Source: Aureimonas sp. OT7 (GTDB taxonomy: Bacteria > Pseudomonadota > Alphaproteobacteria > Rhizobiales > Rhizobiaceae). Taken from it: a stretch of 64,000 bases of DNA. The first letter of the stretch is position 1, and each line of letters opens with the position of its first letter. The DNA lies in assembly GCF_014844055.1 (NCBI RefSeq), contig NZ_CP062167.1, forward strand, positions 635,501 through 699,500, written 5' to 3'. Below are positions 8,299 through 17,562 of the stretch, one piece after another. Made by a program: the position numbers and the translations under genes. The notes below the pieces were generated by a model. It had not been told where the DNA came from. It ran no database searches and was given only the letters and a program-made list of their open reading frames with translations.

Positions 8299-9367
8299 GG
8301 GCGTGGTCAATGCCACGCAGGACCCTGTCGAACGCGTCGTCGGCACGGCGGATGCCGACGCTGGGGGAGGGACACCGGGGCCAAAAGTCCGGATCGAGGA
8401 AGTCGCGCGGCTTGCCGGCGTGTCCCCCATCACCGTTTCCCGCGCGCTCCGCAGCCCCGAGATGGTGTCCAAGCCACGCCGCGAACGGATCCTCGATGCG
8501 GTGGCGCGGACAGGATACGCCTCAAACCCGCACGCGCGTGCCCTGAAGAGCGGCCGATCCAATCTCGTGGCGCTATTCCTGTCCAGCATCGCCAGCCAGC
8601 AATACACCATGGCGGCGGAAGCCTGCACCAAGGTGCTTGAGGCGGCCGGCTACCAGGTCGTCATGGGACGGACATCCTACTCTTATGCGCGTGAAAGCTC
8701 GCTCATACCTGCCGTCATGGACATGCGACCCGCAGCCGCCTTCATAACAGGCGTCATGGAACTGGAGGCGAACCGCAGTTTCTTGCGACAGCTGGATATC
8801 CCAATCGTCGAAAGCTGGGCCTATGCCGCCGATCCCATCGACATGCTGGTCGGCTTCTCGAATACCGACGGCGTCGCCCTGGCGGTACGGCACATGGCAG
8901 GACAGGGCTACGGCGATGTTGGCTTCATCGGCCGCAACAGCGGTCGCGGCACGATCCGCCGGAACGCATTCGAAAGCTTCTGCGCGGCCTCCGGACTTAG
9001 GATGCATGGGGCGGTCACGGTTGCCAACGTTCATTCCATCGCCGACGGGCGCGCGGCGCTCAACGAGATCGTGGATCGGCATCCGGCCATCCGCGCCCTG
9101 TTTTGCGCCAACGACCTGATTGCCTTTGGCGCGATGCTGGCGGCGCGGGAGCGGGGCCTGCGCGTGCCGGAGGATCTCGCCATCGTCGGATTTGGCGACA
9201 GCGACGTCCTGGCCGAGGTTCCACCGGGTATTACGACGGTTTCGGTCGATGCGGCGGGCATCGGACGCGTGGCGGGCGAGGCGTTGGTGACGCGGCTGGC
9301 CGGTAACGAGCCACTGCAACGCACCGTGCTTTTCCCCGTCACTTTGATGGAGCGCGGCTCGGGTTGA
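8270..9367 (+). CDS. LacI-family transcriptional regulator
   Basis: A 365-residue repressor. The LacI helix-turn-helix spans about residues 45-95 (IEEVARLAGVSPITVSRALR, then hinge helix ARALKSGRS), followed by a periplasmic-binding-protein-like effector domain. An unusually long tail of about 40 residues precedes the HTH. The start lies within the last 30 bases of the deacylase; in-frame ATGs occur at 8258 and 8270. As the last gene of the nanEK-transporter-deacylase cluster it probably controls that operon in response to the imported compound. No obvious lac-type palindrome was found upstream of 1313. Confidence 0.92.
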   Translation: MTNGTSEWPEGVVNATQDPVERVVGTADADAGGGTPGPKVRIEEVARLAGVSPITVSRALRSPEMVSKPRRERILDAVARTGYASNPHARALKSGRSNLVALFLSSIASQQYTMAAEACTKVLEAAGYQVVMGRTSYSYARESSLIPAVMDMRPAAAFITGVMELEANRSFLRQLDIPIVESWAYAADPIDMLVGFSNTDGVALAVRHMAGQGYGDVGFIGRNSGRGTIRRNAFESFCAASGLRMHGAVTVANVHSIADGRAALNEIVDRHPAIRALFCANDLIAFGAMLAARERGLRVPEDLAIVGFGDSDVLAEVPPGITTVSVDAAGIGRVAGEALVTRLAGNEPLQRTVLFPVTLMERGSG

Positions 9368-9380
9368 CCCCCGGTGCCGC

Positions 9381-11096
9381 TCAAGCCCGCCGAAGCCCGT
9401 CGGCGATCTTCTCGGCGATCATGATCGTCGGCAGGTTGGTATTGGCGCAGGGAATGGTGGGCATCAGAGATGCGTCGCAAATGTACAGCCCGGTGAGTCC
9501 GCGGACCTCTCCGCCAGGATCGGTGACGGCCAAACGGTCTCCGGTACCTCCCATACGGCATGTGCCGGAAGGATGCCAGACACCGCCGACCGTCTCGGCG
9601 ATGTAATTCTCCAGGGCTTCACGGTCGCCGGCGAGGCGCCGTGGATCATCGAAGTTCGAGAGCATCAGCGGAAACGCCTTGTCGCGCAGCCTGCTGCCTA
9701 TGCCATCCAGCCCTATGGCAGCCGCACCCGTGATCAGCGCACCGAAGCGGGTGCGCCGGGAAAAGCGCTTGCCCATTTCCGACATGCCGCCCGCGTGGAT
9801 ACTATCCACGACCGCAGCGAGGCCCGGGTCGGTCGCCAGTCCCACGGCCCTCTCGAATGCGTCGGCGAGACGCACGAGATCGCGCCGATCCGACAGCATC
9901 CGAAAATCTATCCTTGGCGGGCCGTCCGGCGCGGCCGGATCGAGAAGCAGTTGCCCGCGCGAATAGGACTTGTTCACCCAGAAGAACAGCGATCCGAGCT
10001 GCCCGCCGATCGGATGCCAGGCCGCGCGGGTTACGAAATTCATGTGCATGTCGCCCGCGGGGCATCCCTCGACGCCGGACGAGAACCGGTAGCCGATCGG
10101 GATGTGATAATCGAGCGGCCCGCGCTGCCGGGCCGCCGGCTTCAGCCACGGCACCAGTCCCGACGACGGGTGCTCCATCAGATTCTGCCCCACTCCCGGC
10201 AGATCTTTCTGCACCGTGATGCCGCAATCCGCCAGATGGCTGGCGGGGCCGACGCCGGAGCGCATCAGAAGGGCCGGCGTCGCCAATGCGCCGGCAGACA
10301 GGACGATATTGGCCGCCTCCAGCCTCTCCCATCCGTCCTGCCGCCGTATTTCGACGCCGGTGGCACGGCCATCGGCGATCAGGACACGTGACACGGTCGT
10401 GTCGGTCCGGATTTCCAGGTTGCGTCGCCGTCGAACCTCCGGGGTCAGATAGGCCCAGGCCGTACTGACGCGGCGCGCCTTCTCGTCCATGTTGACCGCC
10501 ATCTCGAAGATGCCGTCTTCCCAGTCGCCGTTCTGGTCCGGCAGAAAGGGGATGCCCCGTTGCGCGCAGATGGCCAGCATGGCGCGCGTGAATGGCGTCC
10601 ACAGCACGTCCCCCCGTCGGCGGATGGGGAATGGGCCGTCCCGACCGTGTAAGGCGCCATCGAAATCGAGATCGCGTTCCAGCTTACGGAAATATGGCAG
10701 GCAGCTGTCCCACGACCATCCGGTCACGCCCATCCGCTCCCACTCGTCGTAATCGTCGGGCGAGCCGCGATTGGCTCCGATGCCGTTGATGGCCGAGCCG
10801 CCGCCGAGAAGGCGGGCCTGTTCGTAGCGTGTCGCCTTGCCGTCAGGCCGGTTGGACCCCGAATAGGGCAGCCGGGCGCTCAGCCCCGGCCAGGTATAGC
10901 GCGGGTTGGAGTAGGCAATGCCTGGATAGGGGCTGGCAAGCTCGGGATAGTCTTCCGGGCGCGCGGCATCGAAACCCGCTTCCAGAAGCAAGACCCGCAA
11001 GGCAGGGTCTTCGGATAGACGCGCGGCCAGGACACAGCCGGCCGAACCGCCGCCGACGATGAGGTAATCCACATTGGGGGAGCTGGAAGCGCTCAT
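9381..11096 (-). CDS. GMC-family FAD-dependent oxidoreductase
   Basis: A choline/alcohol dehydrogenase-like flavoenzyme of 571 residues. The N-terminus has the FAD-binding YLIVGGGSAGCVLAARL, a second GMC motif region is LLGGGSAINGIGANRG, and the C-terminal active-site pair is WHPSGTCRMG (His) and IPCANTNLPT (Asn). It would oxidise a primary alcohol to the aldehyde, which fits the aldehyde dehydrogenase three genes upstream. It is the last gene of the minus-strand operon starting near 20725, and ends 13 bases from the convergent LacI gene. A hairpin at 11139-11158 separates it from ridA. Confidence 0.92.
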   Translation of the reverse strand: MSASSSPNVDYLIVGGGSAGCVLAARLSEDPALRVLLLEAGFDAARPEDYPELASPYPGIAYSNPRYTWPGLSARLPYSGSNRPDGKATRYEQARLLGGGSAINGIGANRGSPDDYDEWERMGVTGWSWDSCLPYFRKLERDLDFDGALHGRDGPFPIRRRGDVLWTPFTRAMLAICAQRGIPFLPDQNGDWEDGIFEMAVNMDEKARRVSTAWAYLTPEVRRRRNLEIRTDTTVSRVLIADGRATGVEIRRQDGWERLEAANIVLSAGALATPALLMRSGVGPASHLADCGITVQKDLPGVGQNLMEHPSSGLVPWLKPAARQRGPLDYHIPIGYRFSSGVEGCPAGDMHMNFVTRAAWHPIGGQLGSLFFWVNKSYSRGQLLLDPAAPDGPPRIDFRMLSDRRDLVRLADAFERAVGLATDPGLAAVVDSIHAGGMSEMGKRFSRRTRFGALITGAAAIGLDGIGSRLRDKAFPLMLSNFDDPRRLAGDREALENYIAETVGGVWHPSGTCRMGGTGDRLAVTDPGGEVRGLTGLYICDASLMPTIPCANTNLPTIMIAEKIADGLRRA

Positions 11097-11138
11097 GGCA
11101 CGCACCTGAAGGACATGGAGGGAGACGCGGGGCAGGAA

Positions 11139-11158
11139 CCCCGGCCGCCCGGCCGGGG
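11139..11158 (-). promoter_or_regulatory. Intercistronic GC hairpin upstream of the GMC gene
   Basis: Perfect nine-base arms (CCCCGGCCG and CGGCCGGGG) with a two-base centre lie between ridA (ends 11180) and the GMC start (11096). No T-run follows. It may reduce read-through into the last gene or stabilise the upstream message. Confidence 0.45.
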
Positions 11159-11179
11159 CCATTCGACGTCAAGCGTCGG

Positions 11180-11566
11180 TCAGGGGGCCTTGTAGGCGAT
11201 GCAGTCGACCTCGACCTTGCAGTCCACCACCATGCGCGATTCCACGCAGCAACGGGCCGGCGGATTGTCGGCGAAGTAACCTTCGAACACCCGGTTGAAG
11301 CTCCAGAAATCGCGAGGATCGTCGAGCCATACGCCGACGCGGACGACATCGGAAACGTCGTAGCCGGCGTCGCGGACGATGGCGAGCATGTTGTCGATCG
11401 CGATCCTGGCCTGCTCGACGATGCCGTTACCGACGATTTCTCCATCACGCATCGGCGTCTGACCCGAAACATGCAACCAGCCGCCGGCCTCGACCGCTTT
11501 CGCGAAGGGCAGGGTACGCCCGCCCGATCCGCGACCTTCGCCGATACCGTGCCTGATGATGGTCAT
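11180..11566 (-). CDS. RidA/YjgF-family enamine/imine deaminase
   Basis: A 128-residue RidA-like protein. The family hydrolyses reactive 2-aminoacrylate/imine intermediates released by PLP dehydratases. The sequence has GGWLHVSGQTPM, the trimer-interface VRVGVWLDDPRDFW, and the substrate-pocket region PPARCCVES...VEVDCIA with the conserved Arg. ATG at 11566 has AAAGGA about eight bases upstream. The threonine-dehydratase-like enzyme encoded earlier in the same operon (19643-18705) makes exactly the class of intermediate RidA removes. Confidence 0.9.
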   Translation of the reverse strand: MTIIRHGIGEGRGSGGRTLPFAKAVEAGGWLHVSGQTPMRDGEIVGNGIVEQARIAIDNMLAIVRDAGYDVSDVVRVGVWLDDPRDFWSFNRVFEGYFADNPPARCCVESRMVVDCKVEVDCIAYKAP

Positions 11567-11619
11567 GTCGTATTTCCTTTCATGGTGGCAGCGTGAGATG
11601 CGGCCAGAGATCCGGCTGC

Positions 11620-13149
11620 TCAGCGAGCAGCTAGGGTGATGGTCATTGTCTTGAGGTCGCACATCTCCATCAGCGTATGGCGACCACCGGTTCGGCCAAG
11701 CCCGCTATTGGTGCCGGCGGCGCCGCCTGCCGGAATGTGCGGCTCCCAGTAGCAGCTCTTTTCATTGACGTTCACGATTCCGACGCGCAGCCGTTCGGTG
11801 TAGAAGAAAGCGTTGTCGATCGATTGGGTGAATACGGCCGCGCTGAGGCCGTAGGGGCTCGATGCGGCGAGGTCCAGCGCTTCGGCGTCCGTGTCGAAAG
11901 ACAAGACGGGCGCAACCGGTCCGAACGTTTCTTCCCGATTGAGAAGGCTGTCGCGGGTAAGGCCAGTGACGATTGTCGGCTCTATGTAGAGGTTCGTCGC
12001 CATACCGGGTGCGATACCACCACCCCGGACGATCCGCGCCTCGCGGGCAATGGCGTCTTCCATGTGCTCCATCATCTTGTCGAGCGCCATGGCATTGTTG
12101 ACCGGGCCCATCGTGGTCGCGGGGTCGAATGGGTCACCCATGCGGACCGTCTCGGCGACGCGGAGGAGTCCCTCGACGAAGCGGTCATGGACCGAGCTAT
12201 GCACCAGGATGCGCTCCGTTGCGGTGCAGATCTGGCCGGCATTGGCAAAGCAGCCGGCCCCTACCAGCGCTGCGGCCCGGTCCACGTCGGCATCGGCGAG
12301 GACGATCGTGGGACCGTTGCCGCCCATCTCGAGCAGCAGGGGCTTTCCTGCGCCACGTCGGGCAATGATCGCTCCCGTTGCGGAACTGCCCGTAAAGCCG
12401 ATGGCGTGGGTGCCGGGGTGGACCACCGCCTCGTCGCCCACCTCGGCGCCATCGCCGAGTACAAGGTTGATGACGCCGTCTGGCAAGCCGGCCTCGATAA
12501 GGCACTCCATGAGGGCCACGGCAATCAGGGATGTCGTCGGCGCAGGAACCCAGACCACGGCGTTGCCTGTGGCGACGGCGGGGCCGAGATAATAGAGGCA
12601 AGGCAGCGCCAGCGGGAAATTCCACGGCGTGATGATTGCAAGCACGCCCTTGGGTTGCAGAAAGCTGAAGGCGCGTTTGCCGGCATCTGCAACCGGAAAT
12701 ACCGCCGTTTCCAGCCATTTCATCTGCTCGGCTGCATTGCGGAAACCGAGGGCCGCCCCGGCGACTTCCGCCTTGGCCTCGCTATGGAAGGGCTTGCCCT
12801 GCTCCAGGCATACAAGACGGGCGAGATCGTCGCACCGCGCCTCGATAGCATCGGCAATACGCATGCACAGTTCTGCCCGCTGGAACACACCCATGCCGGC
12901 AATGGTGTCCCGCGCTGCATGCGCGGCCGAGACGGCGTCCGCGACATCCGCGCGCGTCGACAAGGCGAGGTAGCCGAGTTCCTCGCCGGTCGATGGGCTG
13001 TCGATCCGCAGGAAGCGCCCGGACGAGCCGGGTCGCCATTCGGCGCCGATGCGGTTGACCCCGAGGCGCAGCCCCTCGGACGGTTGATCGACGATCGGCA
13101 TGCCGCGCAAATGCGGCCCGTCACGAAAGGATTGGAAGTGAACCGTCAT
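11620..13149 (-). CDS. NAD(P)-dependent aldehyde dehydrogenase
   Basis: A 509-residue ALDH-superfamily enzyme oxidising an aldehyde to the acid. Visible motifs are ITPWNFPLALP (cofactor binding), GFTGSSATG (Rossmann), LLLEMGGNGP with the general-base Glu, and NAGQICTATER with the catalytic Cys. ATG at 13149 follows GAGGAG. Its start overlaps the stop of the amidase gene by four bases. With the GMC oxidoreductase it can form an alcohol-aldehyde-acid oxidation pair; the succinate-semialdehyde-dehydrogenase-like group is the nearest resemblance, but the natural aldehyde is unknown. Confidence 0.93.
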   Translation of the reverse strand: MTVHFQSFRDGPHLRGMPIVDQPSEGLRLGVNRIGAEWRPGSSGRFLRIDSPSTGEELGYLALSTRADVADAVSAAHAARDTIAGMGVFQRAELCMRIADAIEARCDDLARLVCLEQGKPFHSEAKAEVAGAALGFRNAAEQMKWLETAVFPVADAGKRAFSFLQPKGVLAIITPWNFPLALPCLYYLGPAVATGNAVVWVPAPTTSLIAVALMECLIEAGLPDGVINLVLGDGAEVGDEAVVHPGTHAIGFTGSSATGAIIARRGAGKPLLLEMGGNGPTIVLADADVDRAAALVGAGCFANAGQICTATERILVHSSVHDRFVEGLLRVAETVRMGDPFDPATTMGPVNNAMALDKMMEHMEDAIAREARIVRGGGIAPGMATNLYIEPTIVTGLTRDSLLNREETFGPVAPVLSFDTDAEALDLAASSPYGLSAAVFTQSIDNAFFYTERLRVGIVNVNEKSCYWEPHIPAGGAAGTNSGLGRTGGRHTLMEMCDLKTMTITLAAR

Positions 13150-13922
13150 GGCTGGCTCCTCTGGCCGTAATGCGACTGGATTTTCAACAATGTGTCCCGG
13201 CTCCGCGTAACTGCTGCCTGGAACAGCTCCGCGCCCGCTGCGGGCGTAGCGTCCGACGGCGTACCAATGACGCCGTTCGACCGGATCGTCTCGAAGGGCC
13301 GCCAAACGGAGACAGCCGCTCCGGAAAACAAGTGCGGATCGGGCCAGGCCGGCGGCGTGCTTCCCGCCGGAATCCGGTCTGCACGCACCGCATCCGGCAT
13401 CACATGCATCATCAGGGCCGTCTCGAGTGCGCAAGCATGACCGGTGCCGCCCGCATGATCTGGCAGCACACGCGCGGCGACATCGACGATGAGGTCGAAA
13501 TAGGAAAAGCCCGCAGAGACGACGCCCGAAGCGCCGAGTGTCGTGATGGCGACCTGGATGGCCGCCCGGTTTCCGCCATGGCCGTTGAGGATGACGGGCA
13601 GGTACCCGTCCTGCCATAGTCCAGAGCATAGCTCGGCCAGTACGGCGATGAACGTCGCCGGGCTCAGGCTCATCGTTCCGGGAAATGCCCGATGATGCTG
13701 CGACGAACCATAGGGAAGGGATTCGCAGACGCGGATGCCGGCCTGTCCCTCGGCCGCACTGCGGGCGACCGCGCAGGCAAGCCAGATGTCCAGGCCCAGT
13801 GGCAGATGCGGCCCATGCTGCTCGACCGCGCCGGTGGGCAGAACGGCGATCGGCCGCTGGACGCCTGCGGTGGCTAGGATGCCGGCTTCCGGGGATGTCA
13901 TGGCGGCGAAGAGGTTCTTCAT
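13146..13922 (-). CDS. Creatininase-family amidohydrolase
   Basis: A 258-residue metal-dependent cyclic-amide hydrolase (creatininase/MftE-like fold). Metal ligands are seen in the N-terminal TGAVEQHGPHLPLGLDI (Glu, His, Asp), the central ILNGHGGN and the distal HACALETALMM. The family opens creatinine or related lactam/formamide bonds. It is coupled by four-base overlaps to both the upstream permease (13919) and the downstream ALDH (13149). Its place directly after a transporter suggests it acts early on the imported compound, by inference. Confidence 0.9.
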   Translation of the reverse strand: MKNLFAAMTSPEAGILATAGVQRPIAVLPTGAVEQHGPHLPLGLDIWLACAVARSAAEGQAGIRVCESLPYGSSQHHRAFPGTMSLSPATFIAVLAELCSGLWQDGYLPVILNGHGGNRAAIQVAITTLGASGVVSAGFSYFDLIVDVAARVLPDHAGGTGHACALETALMMHVMPDAVRADRIPAGSTPPAWPDPHLFSGAAVSVWRPFETIRSNGVIGTPSDATPAAGAELFQAAVTRSRDTLLKIQSHYGQRSQP

Positions 13923-14893
13923 CGGCTTGCCTCCATCAGACGCGCTTTGGCGTAGGTCATGCCCGTATCGGCAAGAAGGGCGGCTATGATGATGGCTCCT
14001 TTGTAGAGTTCGATGCTGGAAGGATCCGTCCCGAAGACCCGCAACGCCGTGGTAAGCAGGCTGACGATCAGCGCTCCGACGACGGTTCCCCATACCGTTC
14101 CCCTGCCGCCGAAAACGCTTGTGCCGCCAAGAACCGTGGCGGCGATGGCGTCGAGCAACAGCGAGGTGCCGCCGATATTGGGGGTCACGACCGGTACGCG
14201 CGCGATCATCACGACGGCGGCCAGAAAGACGAAAAACCCGGACGCTACATAGACGAGGACGGTGTGGCGCAGGATCGGAACGCCCGCCAGGCCCGCCGCC
14301 GCGGGGTCGGAGCCGAGCGCGTAGGTGCGCAGGCCGAACCGTGTAAAACGCATCAGGATCGCCGCTCCGGTAACGATCGCGGCAGTCAGGAAGATGATAT
14401 TCGGGATGCCGAACGTGCGTTCGATTCCGATGAGGCGCAAGGTCGGGTCGCTCAGCATCAGGACCCCCTTGGATGCGACTGCCAGAGTTGCTCCCTGCAG
14501 GATCACCATCGCGGCAAGTGTCGTGACAAAGGGTGGAATATGGAAGACGGAGATCAGGATGCCGTTGGCTAGGCCTACGGCCAGCATGGCCGTCGCACCA
14601 GCGAGCATGGCCAGCGGCAGCCCCGCGCCGCCATCCACGAGGCTGGCGATCAGCACTGCACAGAAAGCGACGCCGACACCGGCTGCAAGGTCGATGCCTC
14701 CCGTCAAAAGTACGATGAGTGCCCCGAGCGCCAGAACCGCGATTGGCGTCGCCTGTGCCACGATGTTGATGAGGCTGGGTCCGGAGACGACGCGCGGGTC
14801 CACCACCGCAAAGATGGCGGTAAGCGCAACGAGCAGGATGAGGGGCGAAAAATCGAGAATCCGTCGTCGGCGGAGATTGCGTGTCGAGACCAT
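13919..14893 (-). CDS. Ribose-type ABC transporter permease
   Basis: A stand-alone RbsC-type (BPD_transp_2) inner-membrane permease of 324 residues. About eight to ten hydrophobic segments are present, with the family's LLTGGIDLAAGVGV and VLGGTSVFGGRGTVWGTVVG. It lies just downstream of the permease-ATPase fusion gene (14900-17452) and overlaps the amidase start by four bases. The importer therefore has two different permease halves, one free and one fused to the ATPase. Confidence 0.93.
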   Translation of the reverse strand: MVSTRNLRRRRILDFSPLILLVALTAIFAVVDPRVVSGPSLINIVAQATPIAVLALGALIVLLTGGIDLAAGVGVAFCAVLIASLVDGGAGLPLAMLAGATAMLAVGLANGILISVFHIPPFVTTLAAMVILQGATLAVASKGVLMLSDPTLRLIGIERTFGIPNIIFLTAAIVTGAAILMRFTRFGLRTYALGSDPAAAGLAGVPILRHTVLVYVASGFFVFLAAVVMIARVPVVTPNIGGTSLLLDAIAATVLGGTSVFGGRGTVWGTVVGALIVSLLTTALRVFGTDPSSIELYKGAIIIAALLADTGMTYAKARLMEASR

Positions 14894-14899
14894 GTCAGA

Positions 14900-17452
14900 T
14901 CAGCCTTCTGCCGTGCGCAAATCGAAAATTGCCGGTCGGTCGGGCGTGGCGACGCCCTGCCGACGGTCGCCGAAGGCGAGGGTCATGACGTCTTCTTCGG
15001 TGGCGCCACGTGCAAGTTCTCCAACCGAGCGTCCCTCGCACATGACTACGATGCGGTCGGCGACCCCAAGCACCTCGGGCAACTCGGAGGACACCATGAG
15101 GATAGCCGCACCTTGCTGCTTCAGGCCGGCGATAAGGCGGTGCAGGTCCGACTTGGCGCCGACGTCGACGCCGCGCGTCGGCTCGTCGAGAAGAATGACG
15201 CGAGGCCGGGTGGCGAGCCATTTGCCGATCACCACTTTCTGCTGATTGCCGCCCGACAGTTCGACGGTGGGCTTGTCCGGCTGGGCGGGTCGAACGCCCA
15301 GCGAGGCCACCAGATCGTGCGTCAGTGCAGCGATGCGTCGTCCGGACAGGATGCCGAATCGGCTATTGACCCGTATCCACGCCAGCGAAAGATTATCGCG
15401 AACGGACATGGTTCCGACGAAGCCCTCGAGGTGCCGGTCTTCCGGGACATAGACGATGCCTGCCCCGTTGGCCGCCTTGAGGCTGCCGCCGGTTTGGCGC
15501 TTCCCGAAGATGTCGAGCGTGCCGCCTTTCGGCACGCCGAGCCCTGCGATAAGGCGCAAGACTTCTGAGCGCCCGCTACCCATCAGCCCGGCAAGGGCGA
15601 CGATCTCGCCGCACCGTACGCTTAGCGAGGCGGACTTCAGCAGCCTGCCATCGGACAGTTCCGCGATTTCGATCGCCGTTTCGCCCAATGGCGCATCGAG
15701 ATAGGGAAATATGTCCCCGACCTCCCGCCCGACCATCATGGCGACGATCTCCGCCTCGGAGGTCTCGGCAATCCGGCGCTCCCCGATGAACCGGCCGTCG
15801 CGCAGGACGACGACCCGGTCGCACTGGGTGAATATTTCTTCCATCTTGTGAGAGATGTAGAGAATACCGGTTCCGCGGGCGCGCAGCTTGGCTATGAGGG
15901 CATAGAGCTGGTCGCGTTCGCGGTTGGACAGGGCGCTTGTCGGCTCGTCCATCACCATGAACCAGGCGTCCGAAAGAACCGCGCGGGCGATTTCCACCAT
16001 CTGCTGGCGGCCGATTGTCAGGCTGCGTACTTCCGCGTCGACATCGATGTCGAGGTCCAGCATGTCCATGGTCGCGCGCGCCTGCTGTTGCATGGTCCGC
16101 CGCGACAGAAAGCCGAGCGCGTTGCGGGGTTCGCGCCCGATGAACATGTTCTCGGCCACCGTCAGGTCCGGCGCGAGACTGAAATGCTGGTGGATGACGC
16201 TGATGCCTTTGGCGTCGTCCGGAGAGTCGAAATGGACTGGCTTTCCGTCCAACAGCAAGCACCCTTCATCCGGCTTGTGGAACCCGGCGATGCATTTGAC
16301 GAGTGTGGACTTTCCGGCTCCGTTTTCGCCCGCCAGGGCGACCACTTCCCCGGCTGTGACAGTGAAGGAGACGCCGTCGAGAGCTCGAACGCCGGGAAAG
16401 GACTTGCCGAGTCCATCCAGGGCAATCGACCGTGAGGCCGCCTCGATGGCTGGCGCCGCCGTCCGTCTGGCAGCCTTGCGGCGCCTGCCTCCGGCGCCTC
16501 GCAGCAGCCGCGACAGGCTGTCCATCCGACTCGCCAGAACGGCGATTATGATGAGCGCGCCCGTCACGTAATAGATGATGATCTGCGGCACCTGGAGGAA
16601 GGACAGGCCGGTGTTGATGACTCCGAGCAGCAGGGCGCCGACGGCGGTGCCCCAGACCGAACCTTTACCACCCGAAAGCTTGGTGCCGCCTATGATGGCG
16701 GCGGTGATGGCTGTGAACTCCAGACCCGTGCCGGCCAGCGGCTGGGCCGAGCCAAGCCGACCGATGGTCAGAATGGCGCCAAGGCCGGCCGTCGCGCCGG
16801 CGACAAGGTAGACGGAGATGCGGACGCGCTCGACCGGCACAAGCGAGGCGCGGGCCGCCTCCATATTGCCGCCGACCGCGTAGATCCAGCGGCCGTAGAC
16901 GGTCCGCTTCAGCACGAACCACCATGCGACAAGGAGCGTCGCCGCGATGAGCACGGAAACGGGAAGCGGCCCAAGCATGGCGCGGCCCGCATACAGGACC
17001 GCCGGGTCGTCGATGGGAACGCTCGATGCGCCGGAAAGGCTGAGTGACAGTCCACGGGCGAAGGCCATGGTTGCCAGCGTCGCGATGAAGGGCGAGATAC
17101 CCGCAGCGCCGATGAGCATGCCGTTGAGAAGGCCTATCGCGGCGCCGGCTGCGATCGCTGCGATCATGGTAAGTGCGGCCGAGCCCGTCGCGGTATGGAC
17201 GAGCCCTGCGGCGACGCCGGCGAAAGCCAGAGTGCTTCCAACCGAAATGTCGATGCCGCGTGAAATGATGACGGCCGTCATGGCATAGGCGACGATGGCG
17301 ATAACGGCGCTCTGCTGCAGAATACTGATGAAATTGCCGGTCGACAGGAAGCGTGGGTCGATCCAGCCGAACACTGCTATAGCTAAGCCGAGCACGACCA
17401 GAAGTACCGGTTCGTTGTGCCCGAGCAGAGATTTGATCCGGTCTTGGAGCAT
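14900..17452 (-). CDS. Fused ribose-type ABC permease and double ATPase
   Basis: One open frame of 850 residues. Residues 1 to about 320 form an RbsC-like permease (ISRGIDISVGSTLAFAG, IGGTKLSGGKGSVWGT). Residues from about 355 form an RbsA-like double ATPase: GENGAGKST, LTIGRQQMVEIARAV and MVMDEPTSAL in the first half; GLMGSGRSE (degenerate Walker A), LSGGNQQKVVIGK and ILLDEPTRGVD in the second. RbsA and RbsC are normally separate proteins. The linker is Arg/Lys-rich (GGRRRKAARR), which would place it on the cytoplasmic side. ATG at 17452 follows GGAGG. No stop or frame change is seen across the junction. Confidence 0.92.
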   Translation of the reverse strand: MLQDRIKSLLGHNEPVLLVVLGLAIAVFGWIDPRFLSTGNFISILQQSAVIAIVAYAMTAVIISRGIDISVGSTLAFAGVAAGLVHTATGSAALTMIAAIAAGAAIGLLNGMLIGAAGISPFIATLATMAFARGLSLSLSGASSVPIDDPAVLYAGRAMLGPLPVSVLIAATLLVAWWFVLKRTVYGRWIYAVGGNMEAARASLVPVERVRISVYLVAGATAGLGAILTIGRLGSAQPLAGTGLEFTAITAAIIGGTKLSGGKGSVWGTAVGALLLGVINTGLSFLQVPQIIIYYVTGALIIIAVLASRMDSLSRLLRGAGGRRRKAARRTAAPAIEAASRSIALDGLGKSFPGVRALDGVSFTVTAGEVVALAGENGAGKSTLVKCIAGFHKPDEGCLLLDGKPVHFDSPDDAKGISVIHQHFSLAPDLTVAENMFIGREPRNALGFLSRRTMQQQARATMDMLDLDIDVDAEVRSLTIGRQQMVEIARAVLSDAWFMVMDEPTSALSNRERDQLYALIAKLRARGTGILYISHKMEEIFTQCDRVVVLRDGRFIGERRIAETSEAEIVAMMVGREVGDIFPYLDAPLGETAIEIAELSDGRLLKSASLSVRCGEIVALAGLMGSGRSEVLRLIAGLGVPKGGTLDIFGKRQTGGSLKAANGAGIVYVPEDRHLEGFVGTMSVRDNLSLAWIRVNSRFGILSGRRIAALTHDLVASLGVRPAQPDKPTVELSGGNQQKVVIGKWLATRPRVILLDEPTRGVDVGAKSDLHRLIAGLKQQGAAILMVSSELPEVLGVADRIVVMCEGRSVGELARGATEEDVMTLAFGDRRQGVATPDRPAIFDLRTAEG

Positions 17453-17524
17453 GCGGCATCCTCCATCGAACGCATGGACTTGCCCCTGCCGGGGCACGTG
17501 CAGCGGCTTCATTCGAAATCGCAG

Positions 17525-17553
17525 GGGCCGGCGCCGTGCATGGGCGCCGGCCC
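17525..17553 (-). promoter_or_regulatory. 11-bp hairpin between binding-protein and permease genes
   Basis: Perfect 11-base arms (GGGCCGGCGCC and GGCGCCGGCCC) flank a seven-base loop, ten bases after the stop of the binding-protein gene and about 70 bases before the fused transporter start. There is no T-run. The position is that of mRNA-stabilising hairpins that raise binding-protein expression over membrane components. Confidence 0.55.
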
Positions 17554-17562
17554 TTGTGTCGG

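Noticed and set aside
1313..9367. Sialic-acid catabolic operon
   Set aside because: Only the NanE-NanK fusion fits. No sialate lyase, sialate transporter or nagA/nagB gene is present.
11677..13170. A 497-codon plus-strand open frame
   Set aside because: It is antisense to the aldehyde dehydrogenase, has low-complexity Arg/Gly/Asp composition and no domain. GC-rich DNA commonly gives such long shadow frames.
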